Shown: in pieces, positions 36,409 through 45,347 of the stretch | Position numbering within the stretch: the stretch's first letter is position 1 | Layout: the number at the start of each line of letters is the position of its first letter | From: Psychrosphaera sp. F3M07 | GTDB lineage: Bacteria > Pseudomonadota > Gammaproteobacteria > Enterobacterales > Alteromonadaceae | Direction of reading: 5' to 3' | Assembly: GCF_018860345.1 (NCBI RefSeq) | Contig: NZ_JAHKPJ010000028.1 | Location: 62,001 to 126,000, forward strand | Length of the DNA stretch: 64,000 nucleotides | Notes under the pieces: model-generated | Databases searched by the model: none | The model's input: the letters and a program-made list of their open reading frames with translations, nothing else | Told to the model about the DNA's origin: nothing | Made by a program: the position numbers and the translations under genes

Positions 36409-37237
36409 TCCATTCTTTTAAGCCTTTTCCACGTAAATGTTTTGGCAATATTGGTCGATAAGGTGCATCAAAACTAAATGGATACATCTTTTCTGACCAA
36501 TGATTAACATGTGCTCCACCAACAAAACGGATTAACAATACACAACCCGTTCTTGAACCATAAGGGCCATGAGGAATACCCGGTGGACGCCAAAAGTAAG
36601 AACCTGTACGCATAACCCCACGATCCCCCGCTAAAGTGCCATATAATGTAAACGACTCTTCTACGGTGGGATGATGCTCTCTTGGCCCACTCCATGACTC
36701 TGGACGTACTTGAGGCGATACCATATATAAAAATGTTTTCGACTTAGTCTCAGGGTCGATTCTTAATATCTTACGCCCAAAATCCAAATGCAGAAGTTTT
36801 GGATCCAAAACCCCTTTATCCCAGACCATCTCATAAGTATTTAACGATTCGACTGGCGCCTTGCCCACTTCAGGTAAAGGATCGCCATAGTTGTAATATG
36901 TTGGTGCTGGATTTTGATCTAGAAAACGAATGATAGTTGTGTCTTTATTGGCTCTAACCGTACGACGTAAATACCTTGCAGGCAGATAACCAAAACACCC
37001 TTCAGAATAATGCACATCATTAATTTCTATATCACCCTCAACCACAAAAAACTCTTCTTCAGATTCCATCCAATAAGCTTGTTTTTCTTTCCAGCCTTCA
37101 GGAAATTTAAACAAACCTGTGGTGGCTCCGGTTTCTTTATCAGTACTCAATTCTTTATATTCAATGCCCTTTAAGTGTGGCCAACTCTGCCAATCTAATA
37201 CTTGCGATTGAATGAATTCTACATGTTCTCTTGCCAT
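36392..37237 (-). CDS. Bicupin (DUF4437-like) protein
   Basis: This protein of about 281 residues has two cupin-like halves. The first contains WMESEEEFFVVEGDIEINDVHYSEGCFGYLPA (about residues 53-85). The second contains SGPREHHPTVEESFTLYGTLAGDRGVMRTGSYFWRPPGIPHGPYGSRTG (about residues 187-235), where H-H, E and H-G-P could bind metal. It is a possible dioxygenase, isomerase or hydrolase; no substrate can be read. ATG 37237 is chosen with AGG 8 bases upstream; GTG 37246 is the alternative. It lies after the membrane-protein gene, separated by a terminator. Confidence 0.78.
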   Translation of the reverse strand: MAREHVEFIQSQVLDWQSWPHLKGIEYKELSTDKETGATTGLFKFPEGWKEKQAYWMESEEEFFVVEGDIEINDVHYSEGCFGYLPARYLRRTVRANKDTTIIRFLDQNPAPTYYNYGDPLPEVGKAPVESLNTYEMVWDKGVLDPKLLHLDFGRKILRIDPETKSKTFLYMVSPQVRPESWSGPREHHPTVEESFTLYGTLAGDRGVMRTGSYFWRPPGIPHGPYGSRTGCVLLIRFVGGAHVNHWSEKMYPFSFDAPYRPILPKHLRGKGLKEWKPTPF

Positions 37238-37303
37238 TGATTTCACCTAGTTCAGTTGGTTTCACGGGTTGCTATTGTGTTTTACAGGGATAACTGGACG
37301 ACA

Positions 37304-37330
37304 TAAAAAAAGCCTCCTATGAAGGAGGCT
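37304..37330 (-). terminator. Rho-independent terminator of the membrane-protein gene
   Basis: AGCCTCCT / AGGAGGCT stem with loop ATGA and an A-run on the left (T-run on the reverse strand). Confidence 0.8.
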
Positions 37331-37357
37331 AAAACTACAACACACGAAAGTTCATGT

Positions 37358-38047
37358 TTACATTGGTTTCACTGCACCAAAAAATGCGACCGTTAAAATA
37401 CCAATCCAATATATATACGCTAGACGACGTCCAAAACGAATCGATGTATCTAACTTGTTTTCTACCTCTTCGTTTTTACCTTGCGCTAAGATACGGAACA
37501 TCGTTGTCCATTCACGCATTATGTAACGTAATAACAAACCAATCACCAACAACATTGAGAAGATCATTAATTTAATCGAGAACCATTTTTGCCCCATTTC
37601 TGCACTGAAAGGTCCATAACCTAACAAAGAAGCAACGGCAGCAACAAAGACGGCAGGAATGACAAAATAACGTATCAATTCATCTGCTTTGGTCAATCTA
37701 AGACCTAAATCTGTTTCTCTGTGGTAATAAGCCGCCCAACATAAACCTAACCAAGCAAAATAAAATACCCACATAGAGACTAAGAAGCTTCCACCGAACG
37801 GCTGAATACCCCAAATATTACCCATATGCATGCCTAACGGCAGTAAAATGATAATGCCTGTTCGAGCCAGAATATCGATTCTATACGCCGTCTCCATATG
37901 GCGTTTACGCTCTTCCATTGCTAATTTACGATTCACCACATGGAAAGAGGTTTGAAACACTCCCCACTCTCCACCAAGCCAGTACACCATTGCAACTATG
38001 TGCACCCAGCGTAAAATTGGTAATTCATACATTTCAAAAAATGACAT
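37358..38047 (-). CDS. CopD-like integral membrane protein
   Basis: This 229-residue protein has about six hydrophobic segments, beginning ILRWVHIVAMVYWLGGEWGVF. That His-containing first helix (LRWVHI) resembles CopD and the heme-binding membrane domain of PuuD-type urate hydroxylases. Other helices are FLVSMWVFYFAWLGLCWAAYY, YFVIPAVFVAAVASLL and IKLMIFSMLLVIGLLL. His in helices 1 and about 3 could bind heme or metal. It might deliver electrons to or transport substrate for the pathway; this is inferred only from context. An Fnr-type box ends 58 bases before its ATG. Confidence 0.7.
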   Translation of the reverse strand: MSFFEMYELPILRWVHIVAMVYWLGGEWGVFQTSFHVVNRKLAMEERKRHMETAYRIDILARTGIIILLPLGMHMGNIWGIQPFGGSFLVSMWVFYFAWLGLCWAAYYHRETDLGLRLTKADELIRYFVIPAVFVAAVASLLGYGPFSAEMGQKWFSIKLMIFSMLLVIGLLLRYIMREWTTMFRILAQGKNEEVENKLDTSIRFGRRLAYIYWIGILTVAFFGAVKPM

Positions 38048-38105
38048 AGTCCAACCCTTTTATTTATTCTGTTTGATAACTTATACAAGCCTGTCCGGTT
38101 CAACA

Positions 38106-38119
38106 TTGCGAATTGTCAA
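38106..38119. promoter_or_regulatory. Fnr-type box ahead of the CopD-like gene
   Basis: TTGCGAATTGTCAA keeps TTG and GTCAA of the box at correct spacing, with one clear mismatch. It ends 58 bases before the CopD-like start, the same distance as other sites in the cluster. Confidence 0.5.
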
Positions 38120-38412
38120 TTTCAAACAGGCTTTGTATAAACTCTAATTAAAGAGCCATAATTAATTGCGCCAACAAGGCATGTATTGCAATTTACAACG
38201 CTAAAATTGTTTTACTGCAATTCCATAAAGGGATTAATGACCTCCAAAAATATTGGCTATATCAAGGATTAAGTGATTGTCTTTGATGATGTTAATGGCA
38301 CCATCTTCAACAACTCAATTCATATGTTAGCGATACTTTTTTGTTCATTTCCACATTAGTATGGATATCGGTTTAGCAGAGTGGATCGTAGGAAAATAAT
38401 GGACATGGCAGT

Positions 38413-38457
38413 ATGACGAATATCAATTAGCGATTGATACTCAGTGACATATATCAA
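38413..38457. promoter_or_regulatory. Pair of Fnr-like sites in the 38-kb intergenic region
   Basis: ATGACGAATATCAA (38413-38426) and GTGACATATATCAA (38444-38457) each match 9 of 10 positions of TTGAY-N4-RTCAA. They lie about 360 bases upstream of the nearest start codon, so a role is uncertain. Confidence 0.35.
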
Positions 38458-38500
38458 TCACAATCTATCAAAAACAAATTTGTAAAATAAAAAGGCAAAC

Positions 38501-39676
38501 TTAATGTTTGCCTAGAATTTCCTTGGTGTGCTGCCCTAAAGTAGGTGGAGCGGATTTGTATTCAATGGGGGTTTCTGAAAATTTAACGGGATTAGCCACT
38601 TGCGGTACTTTACCAGCCGTTGGATGGGCTAAATCAAACTGCATATTTCTGTGGATCACTTGTTCATTTTCAAACACACGATCTATTGAATTAATTGGAC
38701 CGCATGGCACATGAGCAGCAGATAAGTGCTCTAACCAATATTCCAATGGTTGTTGCACAAACAGAGCTTCAAGTTTCGTAATAAGCTCATCTCGATTCTC
38801 AATTCGTAATCCATTACTGGCATAGCGAGGATCAGTGCCTAATTCTGGCGCCCCGACTATTTCACAGCACTTTTTGAATTGGCCATCATTACCGACGGCT
38901 AACAAAATATAACCGTCTTGCACTTTCATATTTTGATAAGGCACTATGTTTGGATGGGCGGTGCCCAGTCTTTCTGGCACGTCACCTGACACTAAATAAT
39001 TACTGCCTTGGTTTGCTAACCATGCGACTTGAGTATCCAGTAATGCGAGGTCGATATGCTGGCCTTGGCCGGTTTGCGTTTTATGATAAAGCGCAGCCAA
39101 AATAGCGGAAACCGCATACATGCCCGTCATTAAATCAGCAACCGCCACCCCCACTTTTTGCGGGCCGCCTCCAGGTAATTGATCTTTTTCACCTGTAATA
39201 CTCATCAAGCCACCCATAGCTTGGATCATAGCATCATAGCCCGCTCTATTAGCATAAGGGCCGGTTTGACCAAAACCTGTAATAGAGCAGTAAATAATGT
39301 TTGGTTTAATCGCTTTTATAGAATCGTAATCAAGGCCGTATTTTTTAAGACCGCCTACTTTATAGTTTTCGACTAATATATCAGCCTCTTTTACTAGCTT
39401 ATAAATTGTAGCTTGGCCTTCTGTGCTAGTGATATCCAATTCTATTGATTTTTTACCGCGGTTCGCCGCTAAGTAATATGCTGATTCTGCCGTGGCGTTA
39501 CCTTCTTGATCTTTGGCATAAGGAGGCCCCCAATGACGAGTATCATCGCCTTTTTCTGGACGTTCTACTTTCCATACTTCCGCACCGTAATCAGCCAAAA
39601 CTTGAGTAGACCAAGGTCCCGCTAAAATACGACTTAAATCTAATACTTTAATCCCACTTAATGGACCTGCCATCAC
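38501..39676 (-). CDS. Family III CoA transferase (CaiB/BaiF, glutarate/succinate type)
   Basis: This 391-residue class III CoA transferase starts with GPLSGIKVLDLSRILAGPWSTQVLADYGAEVWKVERP. It has the catalytic Asp in IDLALLDTQVAWLANQ (about residue 206) and the nucleotide segment GYDAMIQAMGGLMSITGE. It moves CoA between carboxylic acids such as succinyl-CoA and glutarate. With gcdH in the cluster, a glutarate CoA transferase is an attractive role. It is the last gene of a five-gene operon with an amidase, a CoA ligase and two MmgE/PrpD proteins; the gap to the amidase stop is 9 bases. Confidence 0.88.
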   Translation of the reverse strand: MMAGPLSGIKVLDLSRILAGPWSTQVLADYGAEVWKVERPEKGDDTRHWGPPYAKDQEGNATAESAYYLAANRGKKSIELDITSTEGQATIYKLVKEADILVENYKVGGLKKYGLDYDSIKAIKPNIIYCSITGFGQTGPYANRAGYDAMIQAMGGLMSITGEKDQLPGGGPQKVGVAVADLMTGMYAVSAILAALYHKTQTGQGQHIDLALLDTQVAWLANQGSNYLVSGDVPERLGTAHPNIVPYQNMKVQDGYILLAVGNDGQFKKCCEIVGAPELGTDPRYASNGLRIENRDELITKLEALFVQQPLEYWLEHLSAAHVPCGPINSIDRVFENEQVIHRNMQFDLAHPTAGKVPQVANPVKFSETPIEYKSAPPTLGQHTKEILGKH

Positions 39677-39685
39677 TCTACTCTC

Positions 39686-41071
39686 TTAATTTGATTCTTG
39701 GATAAGTTGCTGGACTATGGCGGGTACTTGATACTCGAAGCCACTAAGTTGCTGCCATTGTTCAGCTAATGATAATACTTGTCTGTCGGTATTTGGCGCG
39801 CCCATTATCTGCATACCGGCTGGCATCGTATGTTCCGTTATCATAGGAATAGACACAGCACATAAACCTGCATGGTTAGCAAAACTGGTTAAATCGGCCT
39901 GATTGGCTGGGACTGGTTCATTCATTTTAAATGCACGTTGTGGTGCGGTTGGCATCAACAAAAAGTCACCTTGGGTGAATAAATGACGCGCTAATACCAC
40001 GGCCTTTTCAAGGTCACGTTGAGACTTAATCACATCCATTGGTGACTTTTGGTCAATGTAACTTAATAAGCTTTTTAGATAAGGAGAAAAGTTTTCAATT
40101 TGATTTTGCCAAGCATAACCGTGTTCAACTCGCATTTCTGCTTCACAGATAATTAACCCTGCTCGACGTGCTGCACCAAAGTCGTATTGGCCGTTTACAG
40201 AACCGCCAAAACTAAAGCGTTTTATGCTGCAGCCCATTTGTTCGAATATTTTGATGTTGTGTTCAAAGTCAGTAATAACATCAGCTTCAACACCCAATTC
40301 CAACAAATTATCAGGGACTAATAACACTGGATTGGCCGGTAATTGATCTTGATAGTCTAACGATTTAGATTCTGCATTATCAATATCAAAACCTTGCATC
40401 AATTCAAATGCCAAAGATAAATCTCGGGCAGAACGTGCAATAGAACCAATATTATCCATCATACGGCTACACGCCACACTGCCACTATTACTGATTGCTC
40501 CGCGGGTTGCTTTAAAACCAAATACACCACAATAACTAGCAGGAATACGTACCGACCCCATAGTGTCCGTGCCTAAAGCTAACGGCGTTAAACATGCGGC
40601 AACCGCTGCACTAGAACCACCAGAAGAACCACCCGGCGTTGCGGTTAAATCATTTGGGTTATAACAATTGCCAAAATGCGCATTGTGGTTACTTGCCCCT
40701 AACGCGCCTTCGTGCATATTTAATTTGCCACTAAAAACAGCACCAGCATTACGCAACTTCTCAATTACAAACGCATCTTGCTGCGGTTGGTTATGGCGTA
40801 AAATCTCTAACCCTGCAGTGGTGTTAAAACCAAACACATCAATATTATCTTTCACCGCCACGCTTATACCTGCGAGCGGTGAAGTTGAATATATTTTACT
40901 GGCTGTGACATCAAAATCAGGTGCAATCGATATAAACGCATTCAGTTTGTCATTCACTAACTGGATAAGAGCCATTTGTTGTTTAGCTAAATCAGTGGCA
41001 CTGATCTGGCCGGATTTAATCCCGGCGATTTGCGCGCTTAAATCAGAACTTAATCGTTTTATATCAATCAT
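39686..41071 (-). CDS. Amidase signature family hydrolase
   Basis: This protein of about 461 residues has the Ser-cisSer-Lys triad: Lys in AVKDNIDVFG, Ser in GGSSGGSSAAVAA and the nucleophile Ser in GTDTMGSVRIPASYCG. It hydrolyses a carboxamide to an acid and ammonia. ATG 41071 gives a 16-base gap after the ligase stop; a TTG start at 41104 would overlap the ligase stop. Together with the isochorismatase-fold and nitrilase-like proteins it makes three nitrogen-releasing candidates in the cluster, consistent with a nitrogen-containing substrate. Confidence 0.87.
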   Translation of the reverse strand: MIDIKRLSSDLSAQIAGIKSGQISATDLAKQQMALIQLVNDKLNAFISIAPDFDVTASKIYSTSPLAGISVAVKDNIDVFGFNTTAGLEILRHNQPQQDAFVIEKLRNAGAVFSGKLNMHEGALGASNHNAHFGNCYNPNDLTATPGGSSGGSSAAVAACLTPLALGTDTMGSVRIPASYCGVFGFKATRGAISNSGSVACSRMMDNIGSIARSARDLSLAFELMQGFDIDNAESKSLDYQDQLPANPVLLVPDNLLELGVEADVITDFEHNIKIFEQMGCSIKRFSFGGSVNGQYDFGAARRAGLIICEAEMRVEHGYAWQNQIENFSPYLKSLLSYIDQKSPMDVIKSQRDLEKAVVLARHLFTQGDFLLMPTAPQRAFKMNEPVPANQADLTSFANHAGLCAVSIPMITEHTMPAGMQIMGAPNTDRQVLSLAEQWQQLSGFEYQVPAIVQQLIQESN

Positions 41072-41087
41072 CCGAGTACCAACTAAA

Positions 41088-42500
41088 TTAAAATCTATCG
41101 TCAATTAAACGAATTGGCTTCTGTCTTACGTCGACTTGGGTAAGTGGGGTAAGTTCACCTTCACCCACCAGTTCAACTAACACTTCAATACCAATTTTAC
41201 GTTTTAATAATTCTTTGTATGTAGGGAGTACATTGGCACGTTCATTTTCAGGTGTGCTGACTTCTATCATCACGATCATTTCATCACGTCCATTAACATC
41301 TCGCACGGCTTTACAAATGAACTCACCTAAGAATTCGTTTTGTTCATCCATCATAGGGCCAATGCCTTGTGGATAAATATTGATTCCACGTAACTTAACC
41401 ATATTATCTGAACGCCCCATAAAACCACGAATTCGTTTAAATGGTAACCCTGTGCTATTTTTAGTTGGCACAACTTCCGTTATATCATGGGTATTAAATC
41501 GAATGATTGGGTAAACATCGTCTTTGTATAAACACGTCACCACCATGTTACCTTTGGTTCCATCGGCTACAGCTTGGTTAGTTTCTGTGTCTAAGACTTC
41601 TAAATACTGCGCATCTTCCCATACATGCATACCGTCATGATCCGGACCTTCAGCAGCAATACATCCTGTATCACCCACACCATACCAATCAAATAGTTCA
41701 GGTTTATATTCTGCATTACCCCATGCTTGCGCAATGGCTTCGCGGCTTTCCATACCAAGATGACCTATGATCATGTCGATTTTGATATCTTTACCGGGCT
41801 CAATGCCTTCTTCGCGAGCAACATCAGATAAGCGTTTAATGTAATCAACAAAACCCACCAGGACATTAGTACCAAAACTTTTCATTAGATTAACTTGTTG
41901 TACTGAACGCGTTTCTACCCCTGTTCCCGCAGATAAAAACATAGCATTAGTGTAATGAGTAACGGCTTCGCGAATATAATGGCCACCATTTATCATACCG
42001 TGACCATAACAAGATTGAACCGTTGCTGCCGGTTTTAGCCCCATAAAACGATAACCTCGGGCAACCAATAACGACTGAATCTCACGGCTTTTAGGGCCAA
42101 AGATTAATGGTTGTGGTGTACCTGTTGTCCCTGAGGTTGTATGAAATACTATCGGTGGTCTTTGTTCTTTTGGGATAGCATCTAAGCCATGAAAATCACC
42201 AATTGGTGGAAATTTTTCAACGCTATCCATAATGTCTGATTTAGAAATCAAAGGCAGTTTTTCAATATCGTCTAGTGACTTAATATCTTCAACTTTTACC
42301 CCTGCATTGCCCCAGACTCGCTGATAAAAAGGAATATCCCATGCACGATTAACAACATGCATGAATCTTTCATTTTGTAACTTTCTTAATTCGTTTTGGC
42401 TCATGCCTTTAAAACGTTCAACAAACTCATCCCCTAATGGGTAATCTTGTAACATTTGTTTGTGATCGAAAGATTCAAAATAGGTAGGGTAACTGCTCAT
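41088..42500 (-). CDS. Phenylacetate-CoA ligase (PaaK)-like acyl-CoA synthetase
   Basis: This 470-residue adenylate-forming enzyme has HTTSGTTGTPQPLIFG (ATP loop), YGVGDTGCIAAEG and FKRIRGFMGRSDNMVKLRGINIYPQG (the C-terminal swivel). The N-terminal pattern and length fit the PaaK/coenzyme F390 synthetase family, which activates aryl- or other acids to CoA thioesters. The acid is unknown here. It is in the operon with MmgE/PrpD genes (gap 13 bases upstream). Confidence 0.85.
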   Translation of the reverse strand: MSSYPTYFESFDHKQMLQDYPLGDEFVERFKGMSQNELRKLQNERFMHVVNRAWDIPFYQRVWGNAGVKVEDIKSLDDIEKLPLISKSDIMDSVEKFPPIGDFHGLDAIPKEQRPPIVFHTTSGTTGTPQPLIFGPKSREIQSLLVARGYRFMGLKPAATVQSCYGHGMINGGHYIREAVTHYTNAMFLSAGTGVETRSVQQVNLMKSFGTNVLVGFVDYIKRLSDVAREEGIEPGKDIKIDMIIGHLGMESREAIAQAWGNAEYKPELFDWYGVGDTGCIAAEGPDHDGMHVWEDAQYLEVLDTETNQAVADGTKGNMVVTCLYKDDVYPIIRFNTHDITEVVPTKNSTGLPFKRIRGFMGRSDNMVKLRGINIYPQGIGPMMDEQNEFLGEFICKAVRDVNGRDEMIVMIEVSTPENERANVLPTYKELLKRKIGIEVLVELVGEGELTPLTQVDVRQKPIRLIDDRF

Positions 42501-42513
42501 TTTATCTGCCTAA

Positions 42514-43887
42514 TTAATTATTTATGGTTAACGCGGTTAAGGTACTAATATTTTGGATCTGGTCTAATTCGTCTATGCTATTTATCAAATTATCTATTTG
42601 AGTGGCGTTAAATGGCGTTTTAGCACTTAAACAGGCAGCCCTAAATTTATCTTCTTGAGCTTTTCGCGAAAGCGGCCTTTGTGGATTACCTAAAATTGCA
42701 GGCAAGCTAATGGTAAACTGTTGGCCAGAATTCAACTCTACGCTGACCGAAACCGGCGCTAAAGCATTAGGATCACTAACCTGATTTAACTCAGTAATGA
42801 CCTTAGCGCCCAAAGCCAATCTTTTTGCATCAATGAGTTTATCCGCATCAAAATCTTGCACAGTAACGGTGCCGGTTAACAAGGCAGTGGCGGCAATATA
42901 CCCGTTACATAATTTGGCATAACTGACGTCCATATCAGGCTTAATAGGGCGTCCTACCAGACGATTGATTAACGGTGTCGCGCTCACACGAATTTGTTTT
43001 ATTTGTTCTGCCCTAAAGCCATGTTTGGTTTGTAACTCTTGTAGCCCATCCACCGTTCCGTGACCGGCTCTTCCGGTTGGAAATGGCTTGTGACTAACTT
43101 GTTCTATTTGAAAATTTTTACCTATATTTTGATTGAAGTAGGTTAAATCGTGGCTATCTTCGAACAAATTAAAATAACCAAAAGGTCCCTCCAAAATATC
43201 TTTGGGGCCTTCAAAACCAGCTCTTGCCATATCGACGGCATTGATTGCATTGTTTGAATTTACACTGATCTGTAGCGCTAACATCGGCGAACCTTCAACA
43301 TGAGCTTGCATCGTTCCACTGATTTGACTGTAAGCTATGCCTAATGCATTTTTTAATGTTTCGCCTTTAATACTTAACATGGCACAAATACCCGCAGTTG
43401 CGCCTAAACAGCCACACACTGATGGTCTAAAAAACTTCAATCCTGACGTAGCACTCGCACCAATTAACGTAGCGACATCTACCGCAATCACACAACCTAA
43501 CAACAGCTGTTTACCACTGATATTTTCACGCTGACCGTAGGACATTAATGCCGATAAGATCACAGCCATTGGATGTACTACCGCAGGTTCGTGCACACAA
43601 TCCCATTCTTGATTATGTATTTGATAACCATTAACTGCTGCTGCAACATTGGTTGGTACCCACTCACCAGTAACCCATATCTGTGCTTGTTTTGACGCTC
43701 CATAGTGGGACAAACCTTGTTTGACCAAATCCACTTTATCAACACGAGATCCGCTGATACCAACGCCAATTGAGTCTAAAATAAATGTTTTTGCAGCCAA
43801 TACCGCACTTTCTGGTAAATCGTCATAATCCGTATTTTCTATATGCGAGATAAGTTTTTGTATAGCGGTGTTATTTATATCTGTCAC
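42514..43887 (-). CDS. MmgE/PrpD family protein (second of a pair)
   Basis: This 457-residue protein of the 2-methylcitrate dehydratase/cis-aconitate decarboxylase fold has LDSIGVGISGSRV, NGYQIHNQEWDCVHEPAVVHPMAVILSALM (the His-Asp-containing helix), KPFPTGRAGHGTVDGLQELQ and a C-terminal SLPAILGNPQRPLSRKAQEDKF. Such enzymes dehydrate, epimerise or decarboxylate tricarboxylates. Its ATG overlaps the stop of the preceding paralogue by 4 bases, so the two are translationally coupled and may form a heteromer or act in sequence. Confidence 0.87.
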   Translation of the reverse strand: MTDINNTAIQKLISHIENTDYDDLPESAVLAAKTFILDSIGVGISGSRVDKVDLVKQGLSHYGASKQAQIWVTGEWVPTNVAAAVNGYQIHNQEWDCVHEPAVVHPMAVILSALMSYGQRENISGKQLLLGCVIAVDVATLIGASATSGLKFFRPSVCGCLGATAGICAMLSIKGETLKNALGIAYSQISGTMQAHVEGSPMLALQISVNSNNAINAVDMARAGFEGPKDILEGPFGYFNLFEDSHDLTYFNQNIGKNFQIEQVSHKPFPTGRAGHGTVDGLQELQTKHGFRAEQIKQIRVSATPLINRLVGRPIKPDMDVSYAKLCNGYIAATALLTGTVTVQDFDADKLIDAKRLALGAKVITELNQVSDPNALAPVSVSVELNSGQQFTISLPAILGNPQRPLSRKAQEDKFRAACLSAKTPFNATQIDNLINSIDELDQIQNISTLTALTINN

Positions 43888-45248
43888 TTAGAACCCTTAC
43901 CCAATAATTTTGTTAAGTCGTGTAATGCAGAACTATCTGCCCACTCTAACGAACATAAGGTTTTAATTGTGTCTGCAGGAATACCGGATTCACCCATCAA
44001 TTTATGAGCTTTATCGTCTATTTGTTGTTTTGACATGGGACGCTCTGGATCGCCCAAAGTATCTCGATGATACAACTCAATACGTTCACCACTAATAAGT
44101 GACATCACGCATTTAGCACCATAATGAAAAGGATAATCTGCCTCAATATCATCATCGACAAGAACTGTAACTTTCTCTCTCATGAGCGCTATTTGTTCAT
44201 TATTAATATGACTTTCGCGGTAATGTTGTAATTCTGGCTCACCCCACAATAACAACGCAGATACCGCATGTTGAATGCTGAACTTAGCTTGCAATTCTGT
44301 TTCAGGAATTGGCCGGTCACAGAACACCACTGCATCGTTATACGTATGTATTTCAACGCTAATTATGTTGTTAGCTTTGATGTTTGGATGTGTTATTAAT
44401 GTTTGAGATATCACGTCTATTGCCGGATGTGCATGACGACAAGCGGGCCAAGGTTTAAAGCTACAATCGTACATACGCCAATTCTCTGAGATTGCTAAAA
44501 ACTTCTCAGGCTCTGCATCTTGAGACATTGCCGTTAACACACCTTGAGGCCCTTCCAATATATATTCAGGGCCAGAAAGTCCTTTGTTGGCCAATAGTGC
44601 TGCGTTTGCCCCCGCTAATGCGGCTTGCGAATTGTGCCATTGTTTTGTTTGTACTTTTTCATTGCGCATTTGCCATAAACCACCAGTTTGACTGCCGGTA
44701 TTACCTAATGCCCAAACACTTTTTTGTACTGATAAATCTAATATTTTACTGGCCGCTAATGCCGCACCAAATGTCGCGCAAGTAGCCGTATTATGAAAAA
44801 ATTTATAATGACTACGGCCAATAGACTCACCTAATCTGATAGTAATTTCATAACCCCAAATAACCGCATCAAGAAACACTTCCATCGAACTATCACAACG
44901 TTCGGCCAAGGCTAAAGCCGTTGGGATCACAACAGGTCCAGGGTGTAATATAGAACTACGATGAATATCATCCATTTCCAAAACATTGCCAAGAGCTGCA
45001 TTAACCGTTAAGGCTTGTCGCCAATGGACGTAACCGGAAAACAAGTTAGTCGCCATTCGGTTTGAGTCAATCACTTCATCATCGACAAATTGTTGGAATA
45101 CTTTTCCTACTTCTGAATTTTTCCCTAAGCTGACACAGCTAATCCAGTCTAAAACATGTAACGCCGCACGTTTTCGATCTTGCGCCGTAATAGGACGACG
45201 GTGTAACTGTGTTAATAATTGACGTGTTAATGATGGTTGTAAATTCAT
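43884..45248 (-). CDS. MmgE/PrpD family protein (first of a pair)
   Basis: This 454-residue paralogue has LDWISCVSLGKNSEVG, NAALGNVLEMDDIHRSSILHPGPVVIPTALALAE with the D-D-x-H segment expected near the active site, FKPWPACRHAHPAIDVI and GDPERPMSKQQI. It opens a five-gene operon (PrpD pair, CoA ligase, amidase, CoA transferase) divergent from the GntR gene. A TGTCCGGACA palindrome lies 39 bases upstream of its start and is the probable GntR operator. The tricarboxylate-like shape of an opened hematinic acid would suit this family, but that is inference. Confidence 0.87.
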   Translation of the reverse strand: MNLQPSLTRQLLTQLHRRPITAQDRKRAALHVLDWISCVSLGKNSEVGKVFQQFVDDEVIDSNRMATNLFSGYVHWRQALTVNAALGNVLEMDDIHRSSILHPGPVVIPTALALAERCDSSMEVFLDAVIWGYEITIRLGESIGRSHYKFFHNTATCATFGAALAASKILDLSVQKSVWALGNTGSQTGGLWQMRNEKVQTKQWHNSQAALAGANAALLANKGLSGPEYILEGPQGVLTAMSQDAEPEKFLAISENWRMYDCSFKPWPACRHAHPAIDVISQTLITHPNIKANNIISVEIHTYNDAVVFCDRPIPETELQAKFSIQHAVSALLLWGEPELQHYRESHINNEQIALMREKVTVLVDDDIEADYPFHYGAKCVMSLISGERIELYHRDTLGDPERPMSKQQIDDKAHKLMGESGIPADTIKTLCSLEWADSSALHDLTKLLGKGSK

Positions 45249-45285
45249 GATATTTGGCTTTTATATAAAATTAGATTACTCTAAA

Positions 45286-45299
45286 TTTGTCCGGACATA
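45286..45299. promoter_or_regulatory. Probable GntR operator between prpD-like operon and gntR
   Basis: TTTGTCCGGACATA contains the perfect 10-base palindrome TGTCCGGACA. It sits 37 bases before the PrpD-like start and 48 before the GntR start; the same palindrome recurs at 51333 and, with one change, at 52573. Confidence 0.65.
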
Positions 45300-45347
45300 T
45301 TCCACATTGATAATAACAATCAAATAGCAAAATAATAGAATTGAGTT

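Larger units (their letters stand above)
38048..38500. other. 453-base intergenic region with several regulatory-like sites
   Basis: No gene is recognised. The part nearest the CopD-like gene holds TGTCCGG (38092-38098), half of the GntR-type palindrome, and an Fnr-like site at 38106-38119. Further out, Fnr-like sites lie at 38413-38426 and 38444-38457 and a TATCAAT / ATTGATA inverted repeat at 38421-38439. It is not clear what the distal sites would control. Confidence 0.5.

Noticed and set aside
38048-38500. Remnant insertion sequence or small gene
   Set aside because: No transposase-like reading frame, terminal repeats or target duplications were visible, only regulatory-like motifs.
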